NCBI GenBank assembly: GCA_963753055.1
Contig: CAVWAP010000001.1
Span: 310,001 to 374,000, forward strand
Origin: JAUWGC01 sp963753055
GTDB lineage: Bacteria; Bacteroidota; Bacteroidia; Bacteroidales; B18-G4
Reading direction: 5' to 3'
Length of the DNA: 64,000 bases
Shown: piece by piece, positions 1-8,877 of the stretch
Numbering within the stretch: position 1 is the stretch's first letter
Layout: every line of letters begins with the position of its first letter
Translations under genes and position numbers: made by a program
Notes under the pieces: generated by a model
Databases searched by the model: none
Seen by the model: only the letters and a program-made list of their open reading frames with translations
Told to the model about the DNA's origin: nothing

Positions 1-741
1 TTGATCGCATTTACTTTAATAATGATCATTACACTTATTGGTATTATCCCTGAAAACGGGTTTTTCCGGGGAACGGACGGAGGACTCCTTAGTTCACCAT
101 TGATACGGGGTGTTGTTGCCATGCTATTTATTACAGCAGGGGCAATGGGGCTGGCATATGGTTTTACAACGGGGGCTTTCAAGAGTGATGAAGATGTTAT
201 TAACGGGATGTCTTCATCCATGAAATCTCTTGCAACCTATATTGTACTGGTATTTTTTGCTGCACAATTTGTCGCATATTTTAAATGGAGCAATCTGGGA
301 ATTATTATGGCAGTAAAGGGTGCCAATCTTTTGATGTCGGCAGATATTGGCCTGATCCCGCTAATGATATTGTTTGTTTTGCTGGCTGCTACCATAAATA
401 TGTTGATGGGCAGTGCCTCTGCAAAGTGGGCGATTCTGGCACCAATATTTATTCCTATGTTTATGATCATGGGATATTCACCTGAACTGTCACAGGTGGT
501 ATACCGGATTGGAGACAGTGTAACGAACGTTATCTCACCCATGATGAGCTTTTTTGCACTGATAATAGCCTTTGTGCAAAAGTATGAGCCAAAAGCTGGT
601 ATCGGTACTATTATTGCAGCTATGGTTCCTTACTCGATTGCATTCTTATTTGTCTGGATCCTACTACTGGTAGTGTGGCTACTTATTGGCCTGCCTCTAG
701 GTCCTGATGCAGGTATTCATTACATCATGCCAGGCGCCTAA
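1..741 (+). CDS. AbgT-family transporter, C-terminal part
   Basis: Inner-membrane secondary transporter of the AbgT family, whose known members move p-aminobenzoyl-glutamate or export sulfonamide/p-aminobenzoate. The gene is cut by the window start, so only the last 246 residues are present. They are strongly hydrophobic with about six membrane segments, and carry the family stretches MGSASAKWAILAPIF (about residue 136) and YRIGDSVTNVISPMM (about 166), which line the substrate path in this family. The C-terminus is intact, ending in a TAA. The substrate cannot be told from sequence. No downstream partner is visible, because a repeat-filled spacer follows. Confidence 0.9.
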   Translation: MIAFTLIMIITLIGIIPENGFFRGTDGGLLSSPLIRGVVAMLFITAGAMGLAYGFTTGAFKSDEDVINGMSSSMKSLATYIVLVFFAAQFVAYFKWSNLGIIMAVKGANLLMSADIGLIPLMILFVLLAATINMLMGSASAKWAILAPIFIPMFMIMGYSPELSQVVYRIGDSVTNVISPMMSFFALIIAFVQKYEPKAGIGTIIAAMVPYSIAFLFVWILLLVVWLLIGLPLGPDAGIHYIMPGA

Positions 742-798
742 GAAGCGGAAAAGACTTATCCATGCAACCCAAAGCAGGTGACGGGTGATGTGGAAGAC

Positions 799-866
799 AC
801 ATCGTAAACTGTACATCGTAAACTGACATCGTAAACTGTACATTGTAAATTGTAAATTGTAAATTA
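799..866. repeat. Degenerate GTAAACTGTACAT / GTAAATTG tandem repeat
   Basis: About seven imperfect units of the pattern ATCGTAAACTGTAC shorten to TTGTAAATTG units toward the right. Very similar AT-rich arrays occur at 4826-4862, 18503-18535 and 33640-33678, each ending immediately before a CGGGGTGTGGC sequence. Seen directly; function unknown. Confidence 0.8.
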
Positions 867-868
867 TC

Positions 869-888
869 CGGGGTGTGGCGCAGTCTGG
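869..888 (+). repeat. tRNA-Pro 5' half fragment
   Basis: Twenty bases identical to positions 1-20 of the intact tRNA-Pro(GGG) gene at 33681-33755 (acceptor strand, D-stem and start of the D-loop). The sequence then diverges and no anticodon arm follows, so it is not a functional tRNA. Confidence 0.75.
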
Positions 889-1176
889 AGTATGGTTTGT
901 ATCCGCTGCCAGATGATAATGAAGGCTGAGCTTGAAAAACCGGGACTACATTGCTTGCCTGCGACAATGGCATCTTGCTTTTAGCACTTTTACATTCGGC
1001 AGAAATATGAACAATGATAGGATAGCAGAAACAGCTCTCAATGCTATGGCCTTTCTTACCAGTCATACACTTAATGATAATTACTTATCGATAAGCAGAA
1101 AGTTCATTGGCGTATTTAATATCTCATTTAACAGTGTTGCAGGCTTATGAGGAATTTCACGAATCAGATTAATGGC

Positions 1177-1204
1177 AAAAAAAAAGTCCTGCCATGAGCA
1201 GGAC
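1177..1204 (-). terminator. Rho-independent terminator of the cold-shock gene
   Basis: On the minus strand a perfect 7-bp stem (GTCCTGC/GCAGGAC, 5-base loop) is followed by nine T residues. It lies about 30 bases beyond the cold-shock stop codon. Confidence 0.9.
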
Positions 1205-1234
1205 CTAAAATTTTAAATGTTCATATATTGTAAA

Positions 1235-1426
<192 letters not shown>

Positions 1427-1617
1427 TTTATATTATATTAATTTACTGCAAGATACGCATTAATACCAGGCGCCCGACATTTAAGCTTTACATATTCTAA
1501 GTCATTCATTACAATCCTTTATCCATGGTAAAAAACAATCTGAACTATTTTTAAAATATATTGATAATTGATGTATATTTAGTAGGATTTAAGTTAATTC
1601 CATTCTTTGGAAATAAT

Positions 1618-2913
1618 ATGAGCCGCAAAAAAATTACGAATCAGCAAACAGAAAATTTGTGGTTTCCACTCGATAATGCCGCAAAAATATTTCCTGCAGT
1701 TATTACCGGTGAACTTACAGCTGTTTTCAGAATATCAGTTGTTTTAAAGAACAGGGTGAATATTCATAATTTGTTAATGGCCATTGATGCCATCAAGGAA
1801 AGATTTCCGTATTTCAATGTGCAGCTTAAAAAGGGATTTTTCTGGTTTTACCTTGAACACATCGATGTTAAAACCCCTGTTGTATTTGATCAACAGATAC
1901 CCTGCAGGAAATTCGCTAAAGGCGGCCTTTTATTTAGGATTCTGGCAGTTAAGAACAGGATAAGCATTGAATTCTCGCATATTTTAACAGACGGCTCCGG
2001 AGCTTTAGAATTTATTAAATCCCTGTTGGTTGTTTATTTCAGGGAATGCGGAATAGAAATACCTCCGGATTTCAAATTCCATCAACCGGGTGAAATGATT
2101 TCTGAAGAGGAATATGAAGATTCGTATAACCGGTATTTCAAAAAAGAAATTCCCGCTATGTTGAAAAAGTCCAAAGGCTTTCATTTGCCCTTTTCATTAA
2201 AAGCTGTTCCGCGTTTTGAAGTGTTGATTGCCATTATATCGGTAAGTGAAATTAAAAAAAGGGCTGTTGAAAAAGGCGTGGACATAAGCGTTTACTTGAC
2301 ATCAATATATTTATCCGTGCTTCAGGATATTTACGAGGACCTCAAAATCAGAAGACGGCAGCGTAAACATAAACAGCTTCGGGTACAGGTACCCATTAAT
2401 TTAAGGAATATTTATCCTTCTGCATCGATGCGCAATTTCTCCCTATATGTGATGCCCGAAATTGATTTACGGCAGGGACACTATACATTTGATGAAATAA
2501 TCAAAACCGTATACCACCAGATGCAGCTGGAAACAGATGAAAAACTGGTCAATAAGATCATAGCAAGAAATGTAGGAAGCGAAAAAAAACTTTACATAAG
2601 GAGTATTCCTCTTTTCCTGAAAAGCTTTATTCTTTATTTAAAGTACTATTCTCTGGGAACCAGTCAATATAGCGGGGTGATAACCAATCTTGGAAGAACG
2701 ATTTTCCCCCCTGCTCAAAGTGAGTATATTGATTATTTTATTGCCACACCTCCACCCCCTAACAAGAAACTTAAAATAAATTGCGGAATTATTGGATTTC
2801 AAGATAAGCTGGTTTTAAGTTTTGGAAACATTACAAAATCGAAAGAGCTTGAAAAGAGATTCTTGAAATTTCTTATAGATCAAGGAATTAAAGTTAAATT
2901 AACGACCTATTAA
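1618..2913 (+). CDS. Condensation-domain-like acyltransferase (alcohol acetyltransferase type)
   Basis: A 431-residue protein of the CoA-dependent acyltransferase/condensation superfamily. The active-site motif HxxxDG is seen as HILTDGSG (His121, Asp125, Gly126), and later blocks such as VPINLRN and GVITNLG fit the second half of the fold. I start it at the ATG at 1618, since the 19 extra codons upstream begin at TTG and have no conserved look. It is followed after 12 bases by a DUF6320 membrane protein. That pairing is known from other bacteria where the first gene is annotated as alcohol acetyltransferase, so the two probably act together. The acyl donor and acceptor are unknown; a role in lipid or alcohol acylation is inference. 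Confidence 0.75.
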   Translation: MSRKKITNQQTENLWFPLDNAAKIFPAVITGELTAVFRISVVLKNRVNIHNLLMAIDAIKERFPYFNVQLKKGFFWFYLEHIDVKTPVVFDQQIPCRKFAKGGLLFRILAVKNRISIEFSHILTDGSGALEFIKSLLVVYFRECGIEIPPDFKFHQPGEMISEEEYEDSYNRYFKKEIPAMLKKSKGFHLPFSLKAVPRFEVLIAIISVSEIKKRAVEKGVDISVYLTSIYLSVLQDIYEDLKIRRRQRKHKQLRVQVPINLRNIYPSASMRNFSLYVMPEIDLRQGHYTFDEIIKTVYHQMQLETDEKLVNKIIARNVGSEKKLYIRSIPLFLKSFILYLKYYSLGTSQYSGVITNLGRTIFPPAQSEYIDYFIATPPPPNKKLKINCGIIGFQDKLVLSFGNITKSKELEKRFLKFLIDQGIKVKLTTY

Positions 2914-2925
2914 ATCAGCAGAATC

Positions 2926-3651
2926 ATGACCTATTGTAAAACCTGCGGTGTAGAACTGGAAACAACTATGAAGTTTTGCCCATTATGCGGGAAACACATT
3001 ACGGATAAAACTCTTGAAAAAGAAGAACACCTTCCATTGAAAGAAACAAAACAAGAGGAACGAATACTGTCTGATTTTAGAGAATTTACCCCGGTTCAAC
3101 GGCGTAAATTGTTCTGGCAATTATCAGGAATCATATTGATATCGGGAATGATGGTAACCTTTATCATTGATCTGATCATAAATCAAAGCATTACCTGGTC
3201 GAAGTATTCAATGAGTGCTTGTTTGGTCCTGTTTATCAACATAACGATGTTCGTTTTTTCCAGGAAAAAAATCATTCTATCATTAATCGGTTGTTTTATC
3301 TCAACTTCAATCCTTCTTGTACTTTTTGACATGTTTAACAAAAATATAGGATGGGGTACAAAACTTGGTATTCCATTGGTTTTTTCCTTTTACCTGGTTG
3401 TTTTTCTTTTAATAAGCCTTGTAAAAAGGTCTAAACAACGTGGAATCAATTTGATTGCTTATTTTTTAATTGCTGCAAGTATTCTCAATCTCAGTATTGA
3501 AGGAATTATTTCATTACAGGTTCACAAACAGTTGAGTTTCCAATGGAGTGTGATTACACTTGTATCTGTTTTACCCGTTTCTGCTATATTGCTTTTCATT
3601 CATTACCGCTTAAGAAAAGGGACTGATCTGAAACGGTTTTTCCATATTTAA
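2926..3651 (+). CDS. DUF6320-type zinc-ribbon membrane protein
   Basis: 241 residues. The N-terminus carries a zinc ribbon (CKTC at about 4-7, CPLC at about 18-21), followed by a charged linker and about six transmembrane helices from residue 65 onward. This architecture matches DUF6320 proteins. It begins 12 bases after the condensation-like acyltransferase and is surely co-transcribed with it. The biochemical role is unknown; the ribbon facing the cytosol could dock the acyltransferase to the membrane (inference). Confidence 0.8.
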   Translation: MTYCKTCGVELETTMKFCPLCGKHITDKTLEKEEHLPLKETKQEERILSDFREFTPVQRRKLFWQLSGIILISGMMVTFIIDLIINQSITWSKYSMSACLVLFINITMFVFSRKKIILSLIGCFISTSILLVLFDMFNKNIGWGTKLGIPLVFSFYLVVFLLISLVKRSKQRGINLIAYFLIAASILNLSIEGIISLQVHKQLSFQWSVITLVSVLPVSAILLFIHYRLRKGTDLKRFFHI

Positions 3652-3672
3652 GTTATAGCTGCCGATGGTCAT

Positions 3673-4314
3673 CTAAAAACCAGCCAGTAGTTCATCCCAA
3701 AGGTCTCTGCCAAGTACATAAAATAAAAGGAAGGTAGCAATCCATCCATGAAATAATCCCAGGGGCCAAATGTTTTTCCAACGAAGAAATGCAGTTGTAA
3801 AAATCCATTGCATGACAAATGTAAAAAACATCAGGAATGGGCTTGGATAGTGCGCCAAACTAAATATTAATGATGTAAGCAAGATTACATGGAAATTGCT
3901 CAAGACTGGATTATTCAGGGCCTTAAGGTTTTTAGTTATCAATCCAACAACAATAAATTGCTGGATCAAACCCCATATTGGATATAACAGGAAAATTGGA
4001 AGAATATGCCAGTTCAAGAAGTACGACCGGGCCAGTAAGCCATATATGGCAATACTGATCATACTGATAATTGCAAAGGGCAAAATAAATAGAAACGACT
4101 GCTTAAAATTCTGTTTTTGAATTCCCCAATCTATCAGTACGGAAGGATTTGATTTAAACTTTAAATAAATATAAACCAACCAGAACAGGCAAATAAAAAC
4201 AATATAAAATGCATTCATATTAGCCAGTCCCAGCCAGTCCATTAAGACAAATCTCAATAATCCTGTAGTGATTACTGCGAATATTTCAAACCATATTAAC
4301 TTGGGCTTATTCAA
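3673..4314 (-). CDS. CPBP-family membrane protein with a QQ in place of the catalytic EE
   Basis: 213 residues with about six to seven membrane helices. The three CPBP/CAAX-protease motif regions are recognisable: WGLIQQF (Gln118-Gln119, where proteolytic members have Glu-Glu), FSLAHYP (His155) and LFHGW (His189). Loss of both acidic residues suggests it is not a conventional intramembrane endopeptidase, or that it uses another chemistry. It converges with the DUF6320 gene, 21 bases apart. The ATG at 4314 gives a sensible cytoplasmic N-terminus. Family assignment is fairly sure, activity is not. Confidence 0.75.
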   Translation of the reverse strand: MNKPKLIWFEIFAVITTGLLRFVLMDWLGLANMNAFYIVFICLFWLVYIYLKFKSNPSVLIDWGIQKQNFKQSFLFILPFAIISMISIAIYGLLARSYFLNWHILPIFLLYPIWGLIQQFIVVGLITKNLKALNNPVLSNFHVILLTSLIFSLAHYPSPFLMFFTFVMQWIFTTAFLRWKNIWPLGLFHGWIATFLLFYVLGRDLWDELLAGF

Positions 4315-4405
4315 TTGATCTTAGCAGTAAAAATTATTTTGGATGCATATTCTTTAAGGTTTAAATATAAGGAGATTTTGTGCAGCTCTTGCATTCAGTT
4401 TATGT

Positions 4406-4674
4406 TTGGTTAATGGCATATCTCAATGCGGCATGATTAATTTGATGACGTACAGTTCCATCGGCTTTGCACTACCGGCAGCCATGGGTGCCTGGGCAGC
4501 AGTAAAGAACAGCAGACCGGTATGGTCGGTATCCGGAGATGGAGGCCTGAGTCAGCACCTTGCCGAGATCACAACATTGGTAAAAGGGAAGACCTTGAAG
4601 CAGCTATGAAAAAAATAGAAGATCATGATGGTCCTGCCCTGCTGGATGTCGTTTGTGATGTTGGGCTTATTTAA
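4406..4674 (+). pseudogene. Remnant of a thiamine-pyrophosphate enzyme
   Basis: The first frame encodes SSIGFALPAAMGAW followed by VWSVSGDGG, the TPP/Mg-binding GDG region of acetolactate synthase or pyruvate oxidase-type enzymes, and reaches a stop at 4609. Another frame then encodes the usual C-terminal end (EDLEAAMKKIEDHDGPALL, stop at 4672-4674). The roughly 90 residues that normally separate these blocks are missing and the N-terminal two thirds are absent. This is a decayed gene with an internal deletion; the exact subfamily cannot be fixed. Confidence 0.8.
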
Positions 4675-4766
4675 TCAAAAAACTGTGTGTAGTGATTTTG
4701 GGTTTTGCACACTCCATGCAAGATTATAGTTGGATTCTCTCCAATATAGTGATAGGATTTACTAAC

Positions 4767-4883
4767 GATCCCGATAGTTATCGGGACTCAGGATAAACTC
4801 CATCTGGTTAGCGTGTTCTTTATATCATAAATTGTAAATCGTAAATTGTAAACTGTAAATTTTCCTCGGGGTGTGGCGCAGTC
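4767..4883. repeat. 117-bp dispersed repeat, copy 1, ending in a tRNA-Pro fragment
   Basis: Nearly identical to 33582-33697. In order it has a perfect palindrome (TCCCGATA-GT-TATCGGGA), a tRNA-Pro D-arm-like piece (CTGGTTAGCGTG), a GTAAATTG tandem array and CGGGGTGTGGCGCAGTC, identical to the first 17 bases of tRNA-Pro(GGG). At the other copy the element runs straight into the intact tRNA gene; here it breaks off after 17 bases. Confidence 0.85.
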
Positions 4884-4950
4884 AATCAATGCTTTTCCAT
4901 AAGCCTGTCATACAATAACTTGAGTTTCTTTTCTTAAAACATATATCTTC

Positions 4951-5002
4951 TTCTTAAAACATTTTCGGATTTCTTCTTGGTCAATTTTGTCAATAATGAC
5001 AA
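4951..5002. repeat. TTCTTAAAAC...TTTTGTCA repeat, copy 1
   Basis: Matches 18585-18640 over about 50 bases. Both copies lie just downstream of a tRNA-Pro-like piece and end in an inverted repeat around TTGTCA/TGACAA. They look like the right part of one composite element. Confidence 0.65.
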
Positions 5003-5194
5003 TATAACCTCAATCTCAATGTTCATGGTATTTATTACAGCAGATCTGATGAAAGAGATGTCAATAATTGTTTATTTACAATTAAATTGACGTCTATTTA
5101 TTGCTTGAACCCAAAAAAGTGTATACGCAGTATTAAACCAATTATTAAGAAAAAGAAATCAGCTAAATAACTGACTACTTTCATCAGTTAATAT

Positions 5195-6559
5195 TTAATA
5201 ATCGTTGGTAATAATAATACTGAATGTTGTCCTCTCACCTTTACGTGAATTTAATGTAATATCACCTCCCATTTGCAGGATTATCTGCTTGCTCAGACTC
5301 AAGCCTATACCTGAACCGTTTTCTTTGGTAGTATAAAATGGAATGAAAATTTGCTCTTTTATTTCGGGAGGTATGGGAGGGCCGTTGTTGGAAATTTCAA
5401 TTGTAATAGTATTGTTCGCCTGTAAAAGATCTATACTGATATATGGGTGTTCAACTTCTTCAATTACCAATGCTTCTGAAGCATTTTTTAGCAGATTTAT
5501 AATAACCTGAGACAATAGTTTTTCATCAGTAGAAGACATCACATCTTTCGGTATCGACTTTTTGATTTCTATAGTATCAAAGCCCGGAAAGGCGCTGGCA
5601 GCCATCAAATTATTGTCGATCAAGGACGATAAATTTACTTTCTTATAATGAGGCTCTGGAAGTTTGGTAAATCTTCTGTAATTTTCAACAAAGTTTATCA
5701 GTCCCAGGCTGCGCTCCTCAATTACCTTGAGCCCCTTTACTGTATTTGCTATTGTTTCAGTATCTAATTTATCGCTGCTAATGGTTTGCTTGTTGCTTGT
5801 AAAGTAAGCTGAGATTACCTTTGATAAGGTTGTTATTGGGGCAAGGTTATTCATGATCTCATGCGAGAGTGTTCGGGCTAATTTTATCCAGGAATCTATC
5901 TCTCGATTATCTAACTCTTTGGTAATATCACTCACGGCCACCAGTTTGATGCTTTCATTATTGGTTTTTATTTCCGAGAGCTTAAATAAAAGTTTTTGTC
6001 CGTTAAGGTTTTCAAATATTGCAGATTGCCTGTTTTTTCCCTTTGAAGATTCAGTAATAAACTCAGGTAATGCTTTATCAATAGCCAATAAAGCATTAAT
6101 ATGATTGTTATTATTTAATTTAGTAAGCTTAGTAGCAGCAGGATTGATATTTATTACTCTTCCATTCTCATTTACTGAAAACAATCCGGTTGCCGATTGA
6201 TCAATGATTGAACGGAAGTACTGTTCCTGTGTACCAATATCCATTTTTGTTTTCCTGAAAAGTTCGTTCAGCCTATCAATCCCCGTATATACTTCGTTGA
6301 TCGCTTTATTTCCGGTATTCGAGGGGGTCTTTAGCGTTGTGTCATCATTTTCGATTCCCAGAAGAAAAGAAGCTATCCAATGGTTTAAACGATTAAAGTA
6401 TCGGATAATATTAATTACGGCAACAATCAGTAGTATAATAAACAGAACGGATAAAATAACTGCCTGCTTCTCAACATATAGATACGTTACAGTAGCTGAA
6501 AGCAAAATAATTATTGCTATTCGTAATATTATCGCGCCATAGAAATGCTTGTATGACAT
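5195..6559 (-). CDS. NtrB-type PAS sensor histidine kinase
   Basis: 454 residues. Two membrane helices (about 8-50), a PAS domain (about 110-215), and a kinase core with the phospho-acceptor in LSHEIMNN (His233), N-box NLLKNASEA (Asn359) and ATP-binding NNGPP and GSGIGLSLS (391-423). It should phosphorylate the NtrC-type regulator whose gene ends 4 bases upstream (6564); the two form one operon read leftward. The short extracytoplasmic loop suggests sensing in or near the membrane. It sits divergently from a MacB/FtsX ABC operon, the usual target of such pairs in Bacteroidota. The signal is unknown. Confidence 0.93.
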   Translation of the reverse strand: MSYKHFYGAIILRIAIIILLSATVTYLYVEKQAVILSVLFIILLIVAVINIIRYFNRLNHWIASFLLGIENDDTTLKTPSNTGNKAINEVYTGIDRLNELFRKTKMDIGTQEQYFRSIIDQSATGLFSVNENGRVININPAATKLTKLNNNNHINALLAIDKALPEFITESSKGKNRQSAIFENLNGQKLLFKLSEIKTNNESIKLVAVSDITKELDNREIDSWIKLARTLSHEIMNNLAPITTLSKVISAYFTSNKQTISSDKLDTETIANTVKGLKVIEERSLGLINFVENYRRFTKLPEPHYKKVNLSSLIDNNLMAASAFPGFDTIEIKKSIPKDVMSSTDEKLLSQVIINLLKNASEALVIEEVEHPYISIDLLQANNTITIEISNNGPPIPPEIKEQIFIPFYTTKENGSGIGLSLSKQIILQMGGDITLNSRKGERTTFSIIITNDY

Positions 6560-6563
6560 AGGA

Positions 6564-7922
6564 TTAATTGTCGATTTTCTTTAATTTCTTATAAAGTGTA
6601 GGACGGGTAATCCCAAGCTTTTTGGCCACGGCACTCAGGTTGCCTCCTTCTTTTTCAATGCTGGCAAGGATCATTTCCGTTTCCATTTCTTCAATGGTTT
6701 TATTCTGCAAGTCAAATTTCTGATTTGAGCCGTGTAAGGTAAAACTATCTTCGCTAATAGTTTTGGTATCAGCTAAAATTACCGCCTTCTCAATGCAGTG
6801 TTGTAGTTCTCTTACATTCCCTGGCCAACCATATTTCAGGAGTTTCTTTTGTGCTTTCTGATTAAGTTCAAGTCCCGCCTTATCATATTTTAAGGTGTAT
6901 TTGTAAAGGTAGTATTCGGCAAGTAGTAAAATGTCATTCCCTCGTTCCCTTAATGGCGGAAGATCAATGGTGATGGTGTTGATGCGATATAGCAAATCTT
7001 CGCGAAATAAGCCATCGCTAATCAATTTATTCAAATCTTTATTGCTGGCAGAGATCAACCTGATGTTGATGGGGACAGGAATATTGCTGCCTAGCTTTAC
7101 AATGGTTCTGTTTTGTAAGGATACCAGTAATTTTGCCTGTAGGGGCGGCGGCAAATTTCCAATTTCATCAAGAAACAATGTGCCCTTATCAGCAGTTTCA
7201 AATTTACCAACCCGTTCATCAATTGCATCGGTAAATGATCCTTTTGTGTGGCCAAAAAGTTCGCTCTCGAATAATGATTCACTAATAGCACCCATGTCTA
7301 AACTGATCATTATTTCATTTTTTCTTTTCGAATACCGGTGAATTTCGCGGGCTATGAGTTCCTTACCGGTACCATTTTCACCGCTTATAAATATGTTCGC
7401 GTCAGTGTGTGCCACTTTTTTTACCAACTCCATAACCTTTTTCATGGGGGCTGATTGCCCAACGATCATCTGTGAACCCGGTTTAAGCGCTTGTTTTAAA
7501 TTATTTGTTGCCCTGGTGAGAGCCACATTTTCAATTTTGCTTTTTCTAAGTTTTAGGGAGGCATGCAATGTGCTCAGCAATTTACTGTTATCCCAGGGTT
7601 TTAGAATAAAATCGAATGCTCCTTCTTTCACAGCCTTTACTGCCAAAGATACATCGCCATATGCCGTAATCATTACCACACTGATTGTTGGATCATATTT
7701 TTGAATTTCATACAGCCAAAATATTCCTTCGTTGCCAGTATTGATCCCGGCCTTGAAATTCATATCAAGTAATACTACATCGATATCGTGCTTTTGGATA
7801 GTGGATATCAGACAACTTGGATTTTGCAGAGTGTGTAAGTGTTCAAATTCAGTTTGGAGCAACATCTCCAGCGCGGTAAGAACGCTCCTATTATCATCAA
7901 TAATAAGTATGTTACCTTTCAT
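6564..7922 (-). CDS. NtrC-family sigma-54 response regulator
   Basis: 452 residues: receiver domain (Asp9-Asp10, phosphorylation site Asp53, Lys108), AAA+ domain with Walker A GENGTGKE (181-188), a sigma-54 contact loop GSFTDA (about 228-233, a variant of GAFTGA) and Walker B LFLDEIG, then a C-terminal Fis-type helix-turn-helix (about 415-448). It activates RNA polymerase with sigma-54 from distant sites. Its gene is followed after 4 bases by its histidine kinase. The divergent ABC operon at 8159 has a well-spaced -24/-12 promoter (8089-8103) and an upstream inverted repeat (8032-8053), so it is the likely target. Confidence 0.95.
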   Translation of the reverse strand: MKGNILIIDDNRSVLTALEMLLQTEFEHLHTLQNPSCLISTIQKHDIDVVLLDMNFKAGINTGNEGIFWLYEIQKYDPTISVVMITAYGDVSLAVKAVKEGAFDFILKPWDNSKLLSTLHASLKLRKSKIENVALTRATNNLKQALKPGSQMIVGQSAPMKKVMELVKKVAHTDANIFISGENGTGKELIAREIHRYSKRKNEIMISLDMGAISESLFESELFGHTKGSFTDAIDERVGKFETADKGTLFLDEIGNLPPPLQAKLLVSLQNRTIVKLGSNIPVPINIRLISASNKDLNKLISDGLFREDLLYRINTITIDLPPLRERGNDILLLAEYYLYKYTLKYDKAGLELNQKAQKKLLKYGWPGNVRELQHCIEKAVILADTKTISEDSFTLHGSNQKFDLQNKTIEEMETEMILASIEKEGGNLSAVAKKLGITRPTLYKKLKKIDN

Positions 7923-8031
7923 TAGTATTATATAAGTGTATGACGCAAGCGAGGTAACTTGTAACTAAATTAAGCCTATATGTTACGAAAGTAAATATTT
8001 GTAAATGAATAAAACATAAGCTGTAAGATTT

Positions 8032-8053
8032 ATTTACACTTTTTATTGTAAAT
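8032..8053. promoter_or_regulatory. Candidate enhancer site for the NtrC-type regulator
   Basis: Perfect 7-bp inverted repeat ATTTACA-(8)-TGTAAAT. It is centred about 70 bases upstream of the predicted start of the sigma-54 promoter at 8089, a usual distance for an activator site. A related half-site (TTTGTAAATG) lies at about 7999. Binding by the adjacent regulator is inference. Confidence 0.45.
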
Positions 8054-8088
8054 ATTTTTCATTTCAATCATATGTGCATTAAATACAG

Positions 8089-8103
8089 AGGTTTACGAAT
8101 TGC
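8089..8103 (+). promoter_or_regulatory. Sigma-54 (-24/-12) promoter of the ABC operon
   Basis: The sequence AGGTTTACGAATTGC has the GG (8090-8091) and GC (8102-8103) with exactly ten bases between, plus a full TTGC at -12; the -24 box is weak beyond GG. It lies about 55 bases before the ABC ATPase start and beside an NtrC-type gene. Confidence 0.55.
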
Positions 8104-8158
8104 GGCATTGAAGTTGAAGAACGTTATATGAATACTGAACGACATAAAATGAAAAATC

Positions 8159-8833
8159 ATGATTAAAACAGAAAGTTTAAGTAAAATATTCAGTACTGAT
8201 GAGGTTGAAACTTTAGCATTAAACAAAGTTGATATCCATGTTAATAAAGGTGAATTTGTTGCAGTAATGGGTCCTTCCGGATGTGGAAAATCAACCCTCT
8301 TAAATATCATTGGTTTATTAGATAATTCTACCGAAGGGTCCTATGATTTTAACGGAACCGACATTACCCACTTGAAAGAAAAAGATCGTACGCAATTTCG
8401 AAAAGGGAACATAGGGTTCATATTCCAGAGCTTTAATTTGATTGATGAATTGAACGTTTATGATAATGTGGAGCTCCCCTTAATATACTTAAAAATGATA
8501 TCCTCAGAGCGCCGCAAAAAGGTTGATGACGTATTAAAACGCATGAAAATCGGACATAGGGCGAAACACTTTCCACAGCAACTTTCGGGTGGACAACAGC
8601 AGCGTGTTGCTATTGCCAGAGCTGTAATAGCCAATCCAGGCCTTATCCTTGCCGATGAACCTACCGGAAACCTGGACTCAAAAAATGGTATTGAGGTGAT
8701 GAACCTATTATCAGAACTTAATCAGGATGGTGCTACAATTATCATGGTAACACACAGTGACCGGGATGCAGATTATGCCCACAGGATAATTAATTTATTT
8801 GATGGCCAGGTAATAATGGAGAATGTGAATTAA
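8159..8833 (+). CDS. MacB/LolD-type ABC transporter ATPase
   Basis: 224 residues, a complete nucleotide-binding subunit: Walker A GPSGCGKST (38-46), Q-loop in FIFQSFNLI, signature LSGGQQQRVAIARA (about 142-155), Walker B LILADEPTG and the switch histidine in VTHSD. Closest in style to the MacB/LolD group that powers mechanotransmission rather than classic transport. Its permease follows 44 bases downstream. Predicted to be under sigma-54 control by the neighbouring two-component system. Substrate unknown; cell-envelope stress or peptide/lipid export is typical for such sets. Confidence 0.93.
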   Translation: MIKTESLSKIFSTDEVETLALNKVDIHVNKGEFVAVMGPSGCGKSTLLNIIGLLDNSTEGSYDFNGTDITHLKEKDRTQFRKGNIGFIFQSFNLIDELNVYDNVELPLIYLKMISSERRKKVDDVLKRMKIGHRAKHFPQQLSGGQQQRVAIARAVIANPGLILADEPTGNLDSKNGIEVMNLLSELNQDGATIIMVTHSDRDADYAHRIINLFDGQVIMENVN

Positions 8834-8877
8834 TCACAACATGTTTCTCCAAAATGATATTTTAAAACCAATGAATT

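Larger units (their letters stand above)
742..1176. other. Spacer without a supported gene
   Basis: This 435-base gap follows the AbgT gene. It holds a GTAAACTGTACAT-type tandem repeat and a 20-base piece identical to the start of tRNA-Pro. Short open frames exist on both strands (for example 932-1150), but none has a recognisable domain, a plausible start context or a neighbour relation, so I do not call a gene. Confidence 0.6.
4675..5194. other. Repeat-filled spacer
   Basis: No gene is visible in these 520 bases between the TPP-enzyme remnant and the end of the histidine-kinase gene. It contains a 117-base dispersed repeat (4767-4883) and a second repeat (4951-5002), described separately. 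Confidence 0.6.

Noticed and set aside
799..866. Possible CRISPR array
   Set aside because: Units are 7-13 bases with no unique spacers; no cas genes in the window.
725..1066. Leftward 113-codon frame containing repeated QFTIYNVQFTM units
   Set aside because: The repeated peptide is only the translation of the GTAAATTG array; low-complexity artefact.
932..1150. Rightward 72-codon open frame after the AbgT gene
   Set aside because: No domain, no start context, and an overlapping leftward frame of the same length; it spans repeat-derived sequence.
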